In this document: piece by piece, positions 23,944-38,769 of the stretch
How the letters are laid out: every line of letters begins with the position of its first letter
How positions within the stretch are numbered: position 1 is the first letter of the stretch
Position numbers and translations under genes: made by a program
Assembly (NCBI GenBank): GCA_037833965.1
Contig: AP031356.1
Span: forward strand, 10,934,501 to 10,998,500
Reading direction: 5' to 3'
Length of the DNA: 64,000 nt
Source of the DNA: Marchantia polymorpha subsp. ruderalis
Taxonomy: Eukaryota; Streptophyta; Marchantiopsida; Marchantiales; Marchantiaceae
The notes under the pieces: model-generated
The model's database searches: none
What the model saw: the letters and a program-made list of their open reading frames with translations, nothing else
Told to the model about the DNA's origin: nothing

Positions 23944-26900
23944 AACGGTCCTTGATACCAAATGTATGACGACATCCGCTTCACTGCACCTTGTTCCAAC
24001 CTTCTTCCAGCAAATCCATTTGATCTGAATCCTAGAGCCCTTGGGTTTCTACGCTTGATGCTTGAGACAAGTAAACACAATAAATAACTCAACGAATCTT
24101 TCCCGATGTGGATTAATGAGTTTTTGGTATAGTGCTTCAAGCGAAGATATTTATAAAATCTGTAGCTAGTCCACTCCCCCATCCAATCAGGAGTGTTAAT
24201 TCCAATCAATTGAAATGAACAGTGTTGTTCGGTGAGCGAAGGATCGCATCAACCATGTGCTTGAAGAAATGTTTTTGAATCATGTGATAGAATGTTCGGC
24301 AATCGAGTAGGAATGAACGTCGATCAATGTTTGGAGCAACTTTGTTTGATTTAGCGCCTCAGGCTCTCCTTGATTTAGAGAGAGGAAATGTAAAGATCGT
24401 GATAGGTTGAAATAGAATCACAGTGGACTTGTCTTGTAGCATCATTACTTTGATTGAAGAATAAGTATGGCGAAAGAAAGAAGTAAACCTATGACATGAG
24501 AGTAGAAGAAAACAATGATATTATAGTGGAAGGATGGCTCTAAGCATTGGAACGTTACTAACAAAAGTACCACTAATACATGTACCGCATAAATGACTCG
24601 TATTCCAAACAGGTAATTTCTGAATAATATTGAATCAAATTCGTTATTGTCGTAAGGAGTTTGTGTACCTATTCAAACCATCTTTCACGGTTAAACGCAT
24701 GTAGTCATTGATCAATATAACACTTAATTCTCGGTGAATGAAATTACACGTGAGAGGTGTATAAATGTTACAAACCCTAAAGTATGTAATTATATTCAAC
24801 AGTGTAGTTAAACCAGTTGTATTCAAGCCTATTATGAAAATTTTCGCTGAAGAATTATGTATATACGCAGAAGAGATTTATGATTGACAATCTAACATCA
24901 AGTTTATATTTTATATAAATCAAAGATGAGAAAATCTCACTCTAATGATCCGTTCATAGCACATGTTTGCCAATGTCACGATTTTTATCACATTTTGATT
25001 GAAATGTATTTATTTATTTATTCATATCATTATTTTCACAGCTAAGTATAAGTTATTTATAGCTTCTAAATTTATTTTTTGAAATAAAAAATGAGAAAAT
25101 TTAATAATTTTATCACATCGAACAATGAACAAAATTAAAAGAGATTATAATATGTTTCAACTATCAATAGTATTTTGATGATGATATATGTGCAGTTATG
25201 CTTAGTTTAGGCTGTATGTAGAAGCGCATAAATTAAGTCTAAATTGGGCAACTAAATTAACGTGGGTGGACAGCGAATAAGGAGATGTCATCTAAATGAA
25301 TTCTCTAATAATGAGAATTTTGATTTCACATGTTTTGACTTTCAACCTTCCATGTATGGTGTTTAACGGTAGATTCTTGGAGATGACTTGTGTTACTTTA
25401 ACTCTATCTTGGATTAACTCTCTTTAGCGATTTCCATGGTTAGAGAAGTTAATTGTGGTTAGATTAGCTAAGATGTGCATCTAATATCTTAATGTATATA
25501 CAAGAGAAGTAGTCATTTACTACGTACAGTTTAAAATTACACTTTGAGAGTGAGCATGGAGGAGTTTAGCTTGGCTATGGAAGCCTTGTATACACTTGTG
25601 CTTTGGTGAAATTTTTACTCTTGACCGTGGACGTAGTTTGTGAAAAATGAATCATGTTATCTCTGTGTTGTAACTGCAATTGATTTTGATTGTTTGAACT
25701 TATCAAACAATTTGCAAGTCCAGTGAAGGTAAAACACATCACAAGCATTTGATGACAAAAGTTGCGAGCAAGTTGTCTCCTACCACTTGAGGAATGAAGA
25801 AGCCGCACAAGTACAAGCTTGGAACAGGCTAGGTTAGAGATTGGCCATGATTTCAATATTAGTTTACATATTGGGTTCCTTTTAACTACAATTTTACTTA
25901 AAATTTGACAACATTTGTTGAAAAATATTTTATAGACTCTTCATTTCCAAAATATTAACTTGAAACCAGCAAATAGAGTCTTAACTGTAATCCAATTTGA
26001 ATTATCTATCCAAAACCTAAAGAATAGCAATCAAGATCGTTGATAGAAGTCTCTATTCATCATTTTCTATTGTTTCAAAAGATGCTGAAAAGAGTAATTT
26101 TGTTGGACATAAATATAGATTAAACAAATGTATACACTAAAAAGAAATTTGGCATCTATGAGTTAAACTACACACTAGCTTTTCCATGAAACAGTAGAGA
26201 TTCATAACAAGTAATTATTTCATACAACTGCATTCGATACAACAATTTTTTAAGCCAGGTGGAACTTACTATTTGTAACATTCTTTTTATTAATTGGCAA
26301 AAAATCAATGCTCGTATTTTCCACCGCATCTTTAAGGACATCGTTCACTATTTGTGTTTATTGAAACTACTCTACAACAAAATTTGATTATTAACAACTT
26401 CAAATCATTGATTTTAAGTCAAGGTTCGCACATACAGAATTATAACTAGCGACGATAAGCATGCAGTCAATGTGCAAATATGCATCACCACTACCAGATC
26501 TAAAATGAGATAACTTCAAAGGCGAAAGTGCTGCTGACGCCATATAGTGAAAAACTTCCATCCCTACTTCATGCGATTGACAAACTAAAGAAGATATGTT
26601 GCTTAAGCTATATCATTTTTCACTGAATTCACATTGAATTCTCTTACGGCCTAAATTAACATTTTTTATGAAACTAAATTGAGTGAATTCAAATCATTTA
26701 GGCGACTAACTGATATAAGCATGTATGATTATGTGTTATATTATCTACTTAGTTTGAATTATCATAAAAAAAATTTGCATGCAATTGCATTTATTATAGT
26801 GCATATTATAAATTAAATTACTAAATAGTTAAGAAATACAATTGAATCATCTTGTTCATCATAATATTTGGACATCATTAATTTTACTTTTCAATATTTT

Positions 26901-29900
26901 CATTTCATCACGTGAAAATTTGTATCTATGCTTACATTTTTATCCAATGTTAACAAAATAAGTTGATGATTATTAGATATTTTTGCAATTAAAAAATTTT
27001 GATTGTTAATGTTGTATGCAAGATTATGGCATAAATATGTGCAATCATCAACTTAAAACTCTTTTCACATGTAAAATTGTTCATCATCAAATTTGTAAGG
27101 GTAACTTGATTCTTCACATATAATTTTTTTTTCAAATTTTTTATCAACTTAAAAAAATAAAACAAACTAATTCACTTAAATTGCATAAATTTGATTATCA
27201 TACACCTTTATAAAAATTTAAAAAAAATTCCATAGATTCTTTTAAGCAAGTTCTTTTAAAAACTGCTCTATATGAAAAATGAAAACAATTTGATTGAGTA
27301 AAACTTATTTGATTACTCACACACATGTTCATACAAGGAGACTAAATGAATGGAGAAAATATAGACTAGAAATTGCTAAAGAAATTGCAAATTACCTATA
27401 AAAAAATGTATGAAATCATTTTTTAAAACAATGAAAATTTTTAATGTTTGAATTTATCTCAAAAATCTATTGTTGGCAAGTGGTTGCGACAAAAGGTATG
27501 CAAAATAAACCATCAGCTCAAACAAAAATACACCAAAAAATTAAAATGTTGAGATTATAACAAGAATATTGAAATGTTGTTGAAATGCAAGTAGGTGATT
27601 TAATTGAAAGAAATCTCCAACAATTAGATTATTAGGTTTAGAGCTTGTTATATATACAAAGTATTGGTATCAACTTAAATGGAATAATATATGTGATCAA
27701 TAAAGTTAGACATAAAAATATAAATTAAATATGATCAATATTCATACCTATTTGATAAGCATTATTTTTTATATGATGGAATATAACAAAAAAAGAATAA
27801 AAATCAGAAATAAAATTATGAGACATGAATATAATTGTTTGTTGCTCCATTCATTTGGTAATGACTTAAAATATAGCCAAACAAATCAAAAAAAAGTTGT
27901 ACAAATATTTATACAATCAGCGTTCCAAGATCGCTCATTTAGAAGTGCAATCACATTTAAATATAAAACAAAATGTGAAGAAATTCTGCTTATATAATCA
28001 GAATACTCTTTTCAAGTTTGAAATATATCAATAATGTGATTGCATATGAAAATCTGAATATTTACTTCTGTGAAAGAAAAATTTTGAATGATTTTTTTAT
28101 GATTGAATGACATAAAACTATGCGCATTAAATTTACACACAATCTAGAAATTTAAATGAATCAAATGAACAACAAAGTTTTGCTTAAATTCATGGATTAA
28201 ATTGTTTTCAAAGCAAATCCAAATAATTTTATCTATGGAAATTATGAATATATGCTACCAGTTTTGTCATAGTAAACCTACTGAATATTTCTGAAAAGCT
28301 AAATATATATATGTTTGATTATATATTAAATGATTTTTAGAAATTAAATATATTTGTTTACTTATTCATATAGGTGTATGTTAAAATTCATACGATATTA
28401 GCTCATTTATTAATTATCTAACTTTCAAATATTATAAATCTTCTATTTGAAAAATATGTTTGCAATTTATATCTACAAATCAATTTATATTATTCAGCAT
28501 GTATTTTTTTGTTAGAAATATTCTATAAATCTCTAAATGCGATTGAGATCAATGTCAACCATTCATAAATATTATATTGATGTATGTTGTAATTCATGTA
28601 CTCATCAATTGAATATTTTTAAAGAATTATTTATCGTGCAATTTATCTTATAGTCAACAATTTATACATTTATCTTGATGTATGTTAATAGTCTATATAA
28701 TAATTAGTTTGTGAATATTGTATATTACCTAATGTGTTATTTGAAAGACGTTTCAACAAATCATATGTAAATATTGGTGTAAATAAGATATACATATAAT
28801 CATTAGATTATAAATTTTTATTTTAGTATATAGGTATAGGTTATTAGGTATAGATTTTAGATATACATGTGTTCATATTGTGTATGTCATGTCATTTATA
28901 CGTCAAGAATTAGATTAAGAATGGTTGTGAGACATTAAGTTTATTGATTTTTTTTAATTGAATAGATTGAAAAATATTAGCATTCAATGCATCTTTCAAC
29001 TTCAGGTTTATTGAATTATTATAGTGATCTTCCATTTTTTACTCTGATCATATTCATTTACAAGAAATTTCCACTTCTTGTACATTCAGATGTAATATCA
29101 CACTTCTTGTATCTCACTTATACAATTCAATTCTTTCATGGCTTGATTGTGCATTGAAGGGATTGTGAGAAACAACAGATTTAGAATAAGATCACTATGT
29201 TAGTTGAAATAGTTGCACACATTTAGAGTTTTATGAACCAAAGAAAAATAGCAAAGGCTGAGCAAGGATAACATGAGATATGGACTTCCAAGAATCAAGA
29301 GAGCAAGTCATGTGTTTGCAGCTGAACCAAGTATTTTCTTGATTCTCAATGTTGGATACAAAATCACCTTCACTCTTTATCCCACAAAACCATTATATAC
29401 ACACAATTCACATAGCTAGCTGGCTCTTCCTCCAACCTCTCTTTATCACCTACGCACGGAGAGCATCATTTATAGAGCATCTCACTTGATCTGGGAATGA
29501 ATAGTACAAAAGTCACTCAATCACAACTCACTCAAATGATCTATCATCGCACTAAATGTCGGGTAAGAATAGTCGTCGAAAGATAATAGTTGTTTAAATA
29601 TCTGCCCAATCACATCTCTCTCAAATGATATATGTGGAACATAAGGTACTTTACTCGTGTAACTAGTTCCTAGTATTACAATTCTTGCTTGCTCATGTTT
29701 GCTTATGGTCTAAGGGTAGTTATAATGTTCAACTAGTCATTCTTTCAGTGCTCTCGCATATAAGAATCAAGTCAATGTCTTAATTGCATCTGAGAATTAT
29801 GCTATTTGTCACACCTTGTGAGCTGAATAAGTACTCGGTCATCTTGCAAAAACGTATGGTAGTCACGTCTCTCAAATTGTTGGATATGAATTGATGTTAT

Positions 29901-30525
29901 TGGATCTTCTTTAACTCGTATGCAATCCTTGCATATGTTTTCTACCCACCCTTATCAAAAGTGGTGGTGACGATGATGAACTATTGTTACACATGCTCTT
30001 CTCGAACATCTCAATCACATCTCTGTCTCATATTATTGATGTCTTTCTGTTAAGAGGAAGGGCTAGAAGATGCAAATCCAGATGCTCATTGTGCTATGTC
30101 TCAATACTGTAATCTAACAGTTGGAAGTCCGTCATCATCATTTCAATTACAACCAATTGTGTTTTGAAGATTTGAGTGATTTGTCATTTCATCCCTTTGT
30201 TTACAAGTGGATGCAAATTTGTCTTTGTATCCTTAATATTAATATGATGAGTCTGTTAAGAGATTGTATCATACACACAAACGAATGAAACCTTGGTAGT
30301 AGATCTAGGAATTAGATGCTTACAAGCCTTTAGAGATTAGATTGTGAATTTTATTTATAATATTTTCACAATTTTTGTCCAATTTTTTCTACACGTTTTT
30401 AGTCCAAAGAGGTTGTTTAATATGCCAGTTATTGTCATATCATTTCATCCAAACACACATTGTAAGTACATAAGACAAATAAAACCTTGAAAAATCTTTA
30501 ACATTTAAAGATAAAGTGTTTCCTC

Positions 30526-30546
30526 TATATATATATATATATATAT
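30526..30546. repeat. TA dinucleotide microsatellite
   Basis: Uninterrupted TA/AT run of 21 bases in AT-rich DNA. Confidence 0.9.
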
Positions 30547-31528
30547 GTAAATTCAAACAAAACTATACAGTGGCAATCAATTTCTCAATAGCTAATAAAA
30601 GTATATTCATTTGGCTTCACAAGTTTGCATTTTCATTCTAGGTTAATCAAATGAGTCAACCATCTTTTTTTCAAATTACTATTCTAGCTTTATTACACTT
30701 TAAGATCAAAAAAACGTCCACAATAGAAAAAGATGAAAGTGTTCCACTCAAGTAATCTTCTCTTAATTAAACAATATATAACAACTGATTCTATCAACTA
30801 CTTTTCTGGATACTAATTGTGCAGCTAAAATCAATATCATTTATTGGGGATTTAATTGTACAACCAACAAATTCGCTCATATGTAGTTGTGTGATGTCGT
30901 TGATCTCTTTCTTATCTTTTTCCACAGATTTCTAGAACTATGAATTTGTACATCTTCTTTCTCTTTTTGCTCAAATCAACATTTGCATTGATCAATTCGA
31001 GGACTTGTTTCAACTTCTTACCCTTCATCTCATCACAAACATAAAAATGTAATCGACACTTGCAATAACAAAAACCATTTGTCTAATGGATTGTACTAAA
31101 TCGAATTCAGAAAGTTCTTGCTTCAATAGGATAGTCATGATTTCACGTTCTTAGCTTTCAAAAAGTCAATAATTCTCTCCATGTACTTACAAAAAATGAT
31201 TTGTTTTGTAGCACTCTTCATGTGTAAGGACTTTTATTCTCCAAAATTTCAAAGTTTCAATAATTTCTTGATTTTCTTTTCTTTTAATGCATCAAAAGTA
31301 AAATAAAATCAATCACATGGTACAATGACTAGTTTTCATACTACTATATATTACTATTTCATATGCATATTTAATTATATTTCAACTTGAAAATCATTTC
31401 GCTTTCATCTTGTTAATAGCTATATATATATAAAGACTTGAATTTCATTGTGACACATCTTGTGTGATCCCTCACGACATCTTTCGAACACATTTTCCAG
31501 CTTCTTTGTCAGTTCTCTATATGAGATA

Positions 31529-32292
31529 AACTTTTGCATAACATCACTATCAGAATCATGTCTTCTCAAGGTGATGTGCAGATTAGATCAAAAGCTTCTG
31601 GTTTCGTCTGATTGTGTGTGATGCCTGATTGATCCAATTTTCAACACATCACACTTATCATTCGTGAGCCACATTCAATTTTCCAAAACACTCGTTGTTT
31701 TGCATCACACCTCGGTGTAACCTTAGTTTTTCCACATCTAATTTTGAAGTTTGCTAGTCACCCTCAATACCATATTAACCACGTTATCAAATTTTGAACA
31801 CTGGAGACATCGATGTAAAACCAATTGACATATCGACTTAAGAAATACAAAGTGGATTTGTGTTTACATTCCACCGTAGTCACATCACCATATTCTCCAC
31901 TATTCCACTCCATCATACATTCAAACACACGTATGTATCTGTCATCCCTCATTGGTACTCAGACTGAACAAACACAGATAAACACATCCCATGTGACCTG
32001 ATACATTTGCTCTTGAATCCATGAGTTTATCTGGTGCCACCGGACATCCAGCCGACCCGGAAATGGCAAAAGCTCACCCGCCATTTAGAATTTCATTGTA
32101 TAGGTTGAAAGACTAACGTGACAGCGAGGTTTATCCGATATCAACGAGAGTCATCGAAAATTGAATGACAAGTGTGATGTGTTGACATTGGATCGATCTG
32201 ACACAATCAGACGAAACCGGAAGCTTTTGATCTTGTCTTTACATCACCTTGAGAATATATGATTCTGTGATGTTAAGCAAAAGTCTACATCA
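31529..32292. mobile_element. Foldback element with imperfect ~140-bp inverted arms
   Basis: Bases about 31529-31672 match the reverse complement of about 32148-32292 at roughly 80% by eye. Shared blocks include CTCAAGGTGATGT, AGATCAAAAGCTTC, GGTTTCGTCTGATTGTGT and CAACACATCACACTT. Some 475 bases lie between the arms and encode nothing recognisable. The layout fits a non-autonomous inverted-repeat transposon. The exact termini and any target duplication were not identified. Confidence 0.65.
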
Positions 32293-34077
32293 TAAAAAGA
32301 ATTAGAAAGCAAGGTGGAAATCTGCTCAAGTCCTGGAAGATCCTCAAAAGCTTAAGGTTCATCTTGATCATCAGTACCGAATCTTTTTCTCCTTCAAATG
32401 GCAGTAGTTGTAGACAAAACTACAAATCTGATCTTAGTTTTTGACGATTAAATGTCTTCTGCACCAACCGTGGAGTCCAAGGCTTGGTTGTAACTGCAGC
32501 AGGGTCCGAAGATGACCAACCACACTGATTTAAAATCTCCCTCCTGTAAATCTCGTGTCAGGACGCGTTACGCCCCGTCCAGACAGCTCTGCATCCGGCA
32601 ACCTCATGAGATTCTCCAATTTTTTCAAGAATGACTTTTTCCACTGTCGCTGTCTCCTGGTTTTCTGTTTACATTCAATCAGTCCTTTACATTCTTAAGA
32701 CATGCAGTCTGGTTTGCAGTGTCGTGAGGACATATGCTTTGCTTTGATGAACCCCATTGAAGGTATATATCAACCAGGTCATAAATGGGTTGTCCTCTAT
32801 CTACTCTCTCGTAACGAAGTAATGAGACTCTCGCTGTAATAGAATCCTCATGATCTTTGTGTGAGGTGATATTTATTCTTTCCAGTCTACACCAAGTAAC
32901 ACCTTTCTAATCCATGTTCCGATCTCTGAGTATTCATCTTCGCGACTTTGTAGGAATTTGTCACGAGCCACGTCATAGGCATGCTGAGCCTGGTGAGCTT
33001 TACATCCTGACGAGGTCATGGCACCAGAAGTCACCCACCGTGGCCATAAGGAAACTAAAACAATGCTGGTTCTGAGTTTTTTTTCGAAGCATGATTGCAA
33101 TTTGTTTCATGGTTTTGCCATCTCTCTCTAATCATTCTCGTACGAAGTGGGCGGGAATTTGGGGCTTCAGCCACATGTGAGGTCGATGTTTTCGACCTGG
33201 TAAGGAAAGGAGAATTGGAACACAGAAATCCCCATTGTACCTCCCAAGTACCGCGTGCGCACCACCATCATGGATGCCTCGGGAGTCCGGACTTGAAATT
33301 GTGCAGAGAAGAACGAGCACAGCAAGCAGCTGCTGACGACGCGCCGTCGGCGAGTACGTGTGAAAATTATGCCTCACGCACTAAGAATTTAGAGGAACAA
33401 AGATTTTCCTGCCATTCGACATGAAGTTCTGCGGTAAACGAAGCTTACAGATGACAGAACCGCCGTACTGGAATTTTCCGCAGAACCCCCATATCTCAAC
33501 AGGGCTGCTGGCACAGAGTTCGCCGGGGCTTCTTCTTTGTGTCTTGTCATAATCACATAATGGACGAAAGAGCGTGACAAGCTGCATTGCCCTTTTTCGG
33601 CCATATCGCAGGATCAGACGCGAGGCTGAGCGAAGTCTGAGGCCATGATTGGATTCCTCCACGACCTCGCACAACGCGGCATTCCCGAAGATCTGGGCTC
33701 CTTGTAAGACATCCGGTCTCATTGGCTCATTGTGCGACTTCCTTCGGACCGGGCATCGAGCGCCGGCAATGACGCTGAGGACTATGGACGGAGCTGCGGG
33801 ATCAGAGAGCCGGGAGCCATAGAGATGCAGTCCACTTCGAAGTCCCAGCACCGAAGAATGCTGAAAAGATGAAAATGTCCGCAACTGTTGACGTGCAGGA
33901 CCGTTTATTAGCGAGCATCTGAAAGAGTTGTGAACATGGTTCACTCAGTTCGATTTCGTTGACGTAAGAACAAAACTTTATAAGGCATTGTCTTCACAGC
34001 GTCCTAGAACCGATCCCTTGAGCTGAGGGCAGCTAGGCTCTCACTGGACCATTTCATCTCGGCGATCGTCTTCGACA

Positions 34078-34366
34078 GTGTTCTCCAGGGAGACAGCTTC
34101 TAATGCCTCAGCTCAAATCGAGCACAATTCGGGCTCTGTAGTGTCGCTCAGCGATCCACGAGAGAAGTTCGTTCGTGCTGGATGTCACAACCCACGGCTA
34201 CTCCGGAAACATCTCTGGCTCTGCCGAAATCAACTTCACCGCCCCATCTTGGGAGGAGGCCGTCAGCTCTGGCACGAGTTCGTTCAGAGGAGTGGGAGGC
34301 CATTTGACAGTCAGTGCAACCTCTCTCAACTCAGGTTTTTCCATTCTCAAGCACGAAGCAAATTAG
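34078..34366 (+). pseudogene. Dirigent-like protein fragment, frameshifted
   Basis: Two overlapping plus-strand frames together resemble the C-terminal half of a plant dirigent domain. The first reads SGSVVSLSDPREKF (to about 34170). The second reads FVLDVTTHGYSGNISGSAEI, then a segment with EEAV-SSGTSSFRGVGGHLTV and finally FSILKHEAN before a stop. Dirigent proteins have an [V/I]GGTGxFRxxxG motif at this place; here it reads SSGTSSFRGVGG, so the glycine pair is altered. One frameshift near 34165 separates the two parts, no N-terminal half or signal peptide is seen, and the protein stops early. A decayed gene copy is the best reading. The family assignment rests on this short motif and is tentative. 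Confidence 0.4.
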
Positions 34367-34379
34367 ATACTTCCCCATC

Positions 34380-36280
34380 ACTCTTACTGATTCCATCATT
34401 CGCGAGGCGTTCTAACGGGTTGGATTCGAGGTTTTGTGTACACGGCGCATTCATGGAGCCCGGGAGCTGGCTGTATTGCTCGTTCAAGTGTAGTTTTCCA
34501 CGTAGAATTTCAATTCCTATTAATGCACTCGGAAAATCTCAAACGTCCTGTTCCACTTTGCTGTGTGCCCATGCGTGATCCACGCAGCATACAGTCGAAG
34601 TGAAAGTTCTGCCTTCGGACTCAATAACATGGATTTCCCACGTGCATGATCAGGAATAGAGTCACTCGCATAACGCTGGCAGATCTATCTCTGCGGTGCT
34701 CTGTCCGTTGAGTGATGGGAATGAACGATCAACAGGATCGAGCGAATGTCCTGCAGCTCCGTAAGTACTGCTGTCCCAGACAACGAAAACATGCCAGGCT
34801 CAGTAGCTAAATATAAAATGATTGTGTACCTGCCGTAAAGGTGCTTTTGTTGTTTTTTTGCGAGGAATTTGAATAAGCAGCTTCCTTTGTGTGACCCCTT
34901 CTCCTGCTTCGTTGGAACCTTGTACGAGAAAGAGAGGGAAGGAGACTACTAAACTCACACTTTAGAAGTTATAACCGGCTAAAAGAAGAAGCTAATGTAG
35001 AAGCTTCCTAAACTTTGTTACCATGCAATGCTAACTTTAACTCCGAATGTGAAAATATCAACTAAAACTGTTGTCTGAATATTAACTTTTGATTTTCAGC
35101 AGAATGTTTTCATTTATACATGAAAATTTGTAAGTTTAGAAAAAATATATACTAATGTTATGAACATTTATGTTGATACACGAAGTATTGGATATACTCG
35201 GGGTGTATAAATCAACATCGGTCTAAGCAGCTTGAGAATCACAGGTTTCTTTGTATAGTGCACAACAGTATGTAAAAGTCTTGAGATGAATGCTTTTCTA
35301 TTATTCCCCGCTCTCAATCTACCGTCAACAACCTAATTGTAATATATTAATTAAAGTTGAGGATACCTTCATACTCATGCGGGCTTTTAGCCGGAAATTT
35401 AGGGTCATTCATGACGAGGAAAATGAGGTTATAGGAGGTTAATGAAAACAACGAAGAAGAAATATCCAAAGTAAGATGAACTGGTTAACCTCGTATCTAC
35501 ACAATAGTTTTATCGCTTCAGAATAAAATCAACGATCCAATTCACATGTTTTATACGCCTTTTTTACTAGTTTTATCATTGTATCAAGAGACAACTTATG
35601 CTGAGCTCGGATATGTTTTTTGAAAACCATCTTGTGGGCACCCCGGATTCTGTATGCTTGTGGTTATAGCAGTACAAATTAGCCATTAGTGAGAGTCAAT
35701 TTCCTCTACCTTCTGATCATCTCCATCCATGATAAACATCTAAATTACATAAGCAACACATGTGAAAATAAATTCTGATGACAGTTCTGATTGTTTACAT
35801 CAAAGTTACATATCCAAATATCGAATGATGAGATGAGTGTAAGAAAGAACTGTGTGTTCTTAGTCACTATGATTTCGTAGAAAAGATAGTCAAGAAGCTT
35901 TACTCCATTGCCAATATGAGTAATAGTTCTCTTTCTACCGAAATGATCTCTAACAAATTGAGCAAGAATTAGCAGAAACCTCAACTACATATAGTAAAAA
36001 CCTTAACAACAGCAATCTATACAAATCTAACCATAGTTAGCTCAAGTCATGAGTGAAATGAAAACTCTCGAGGTTTTCATTTCAGATACATTGTGTTAAG
36101 TTGCAAATTTTGCTCAGTTAGATAACAAAAATAGTTAGATCTAATACATATCTAGTTTCTAAATATGTTTTACTCTATCTATTATAGTCTACTGCTTAGT
36201 TTGAATTAATTTTTGTTTACAGGATTGTCTATGTTTTAGATCTCTATATGGACATTTTCAAAGATAAAACATGTGGTTAG
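34380..36280. other. Intergenic, no gene recognised
   Basis: Moderate GC to about 34950, then AT-rich DNA with stops in all frames. It contains a tight inverted repeat at 36054-36084. No protein motifs are visible. Confidence 0.5.
36054..36084. repeat. 12-bp perfect inverted repeat, 7-nt centre
   Basis: Arms 36054-36065 and 36073-36084 are exact reverse complements around TCTCGAG. Confidence 0.9.
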
Positions 36281-36289
36281 TGAAAATTT

Positions 36290-38420
36290 AAAACTCTAAA
36301 AGTCAAGGGGAAGATTTTTTTTAGCCAAATTGACTCTTTCATAGCTTTCGCTGCAATTACATATTTCACTTCCTTAGTTGACTGAGAAAAGCACTTTTGC
36401 AAAGTACATCTCCACTAAATGGATACACTTCCAAGGGTGAAGAAATATCATGATGTGGACTTTTGTATTCTAAATCTTGGCCATAATCAGCATCTACATA
36501 TACTACCAAGGATTTGGCATTGTCTAAACTATCATCAAACAAAAAGCCAACATACTTTGTACCTTTTGGATACTGAAAATTTCAATTAATTATCTCCCAA
36601 TAGACGTGAACATGAATCAATTTACTTTGCCTATAGCTAGACTAATATCTGATCTAGTACAATTAGGTAAGAACATAAGATTTCATACTGCCTTATCATA
36701 AGGAATTTAGCCATAGCTACTATATTCTCATCAAAAGTAGTATATTGATCATTAAAAAGTTTGAAATGAAGTGTAAATAGAACGTTCACCAACTTTGCAA
36801 TTATCATGTTGAATCTTGCAAGCACTCGTTACGTGTATATAGTTTGATAAATCAAAGTTTTCATTTCTTGATATTCATGCCAAGAATACTCTTAGACTTG
36901 CCTAAAATTTTCATCCAAAATTCATTACTCAATTAAGCTTATCAACATCAAATTTATTTTTAACAAGATAAAACATATCATCCACTTACAAAACTACCTT
37001 GATATATCATAGATGAAATTACTAACTTGTTTCATGTAAACACATGGATTGTAATTTCTTTGTGCAAATTCAAATTTTTTTTAAATTCATCAAAAAGTTT
37101 ATTGCATTGTCAAAAAAATTGTTTTGATCCATATAAGGATTCAAGAAATCTACAAACCCACATCTCTTTGAACTTCTTAGCAAAGTCTTGAAGTTATTCC
37201 ATGAAGATTATTTACTTCAATGCTCCATAGAAAAAAACACTAATAGCATTCAATTGATCTTTTATAAGATTAAAAATTGCTACAACTGCACAAATCAACA
37301 GAATTGTAGAAAACTTAGCTATTGAAGAAAACATCTCATTGTGATTTACACCTTTTTCTTGTGTATAATTCTTGGCTCCTAACCTTGCTTCATGAATTTT
37401 CTTATACTCCTCTTTGGTATCATCTTTTTACTTGTACATACATTTGGAATTGACAATAGGTTGATTTTGAGTAACTTCTACTAGCTCTCAAGTCTCATGG
37501 TCTTCAAATGATTTCATCTCTTTCGCCATGGCAACATTCCATTCAAATTTGGCTTGACTTTACAAGCTTGAGCTTCATTATACAAAGAAGATTCATCTTT
37601 TTTAAATCAAAGTATCATCATTTTTTGTGCTTTCCAACAAAATCACTATCTTCAAACAAAGAAGAATTGGTCCATAAATAACTACCTTTCAGAAGTTCTA
37701 CTGGTTTTATTTAAAAATCTTCTAATAATTATCTCAATTTGATCTTGATTGTCCAATGCTATACTCAAAAACTCACCATCAACTTTTTGTTGCTCAAAAA
37801 TCAACATCTCTTGCCTAATAATTTCTCCTTGTGGCATGTTATTACAAATATAATGACCAATTTCTCTCTCAAACGGTGTGGAATTTCATCCATGTTAGTA
37901 GCAGAAGCCTTAGCATTTTTTCCCTCTTTCAATGTTATTGAGTCACTCAAAAAAACATCTCTAAAAAAATAATCTTACAAGTTCTAAGATTCCATATACT
38001 ATAAACTTTCACACCCGTCTCATATCCAAAAAAACTACATCTTTTAAATATAGGCTCTAATTTGGAATTATTTTCCTGGGATATGAAAAAATAAGCATCT
38101 CAATTAAAAACTTTTAATTCACTATAATCAACCGTTTATGTTGTAATTCAAATGATGTTAAAAATAAATTGCATTTGAAGTAGGAATGTTATCAAATAAA
38201 TCACTACTTTTATTTTCTTAATCTTGTGATTGTCCGCAAGTCTCATACAATGCCGTACCCAAAAAAAACTAGCTAGTAAAGTAGATGCCATCAATTTTCT
38301 TTTCAAATCCTCAATCAATAAAGCACTAATCACCTCATTGTAGTTGATAGACTTCTTATCACCTTGAATTAATATTTGTGGAAATGACTGAAACACTGAT
38401 TGCAATGAATTCAATAAACA
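36290..38420 (-). mobile_element. Decayed Ty1/copia retrotransposon, internally deleted
   Basis: On the minus strand a gag-like segment (38414-38148) shows the usual ...EVISALLIEDLKRK phrase of copia Gag. It is followed almost directly by an integrase C-terminal/linker motif (CSFFGYETGVKVYSIWN, about 38040-37980). The reverse transcriptase N-terminal block follows (WNVAMAKEMKSFE, about 37540; HEARLGAKNYTQEKGV, about 37370). The RNase H region is near 36530-36300 (LVVYVDADYGQDLE, CKSAFLSQ, AAKAMKESIW). The element therefore lacks most of the protease and integrase core and carries many stops. The order is correct for copia. LTRs were not identified, so its boundaries are approximate. Confidence 0.8.
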
Positions 38421-38769
38421 AAATGTTTTACACTCATCACTCAGATTTTATCCAACATTGATCATATTCACAAGAATATCATTAAAGTCATCATTATGAT
38501 CTTGAATTTTGATAATTGAATTTTTCATCTTGAAAATACTCAAATTGAATAAGCAAGCAAATGATTTGAAAGCTTACTATGATAATATTGCTTAGATTTA
38601 CAACTATATACAAACCGAGTACAAATGAACTAGCAGAACGAACGAACAAGATTTTGTGTTCTATGATTGCAAAGGAAACAAAAACAAGTACAAATGCTGG
38701 TGATTGTAATCTCAAGATACATTATGCAATGTGAATATACATTTCAACGTTCAAAACTGCAACGAGATT

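Larger units (their letters stand above)
23944..33990. other. AT-rich intergenic desert, no gene recognised
   Basis: From about 24250 the sequence is strongly AT-rich with stops in all frames; isolated ORFs of 60-93 codons have no motifs. A TA microsatellite occupies 30526-30546. A foldback element at about 31529-32292 is listed separately. Bases 28.9-31.4 kb look like decayed repeat DNA, but no transposon protein can be recognised in them. Confidence 0.5.

Noticed and set aside
33381-33944. 187-codon minus-strand ORF
   Set aside because: No recognisable motif and no supporting exon pattern; it lies in the GC patch next to the dirigent-like fragment on the other strand.
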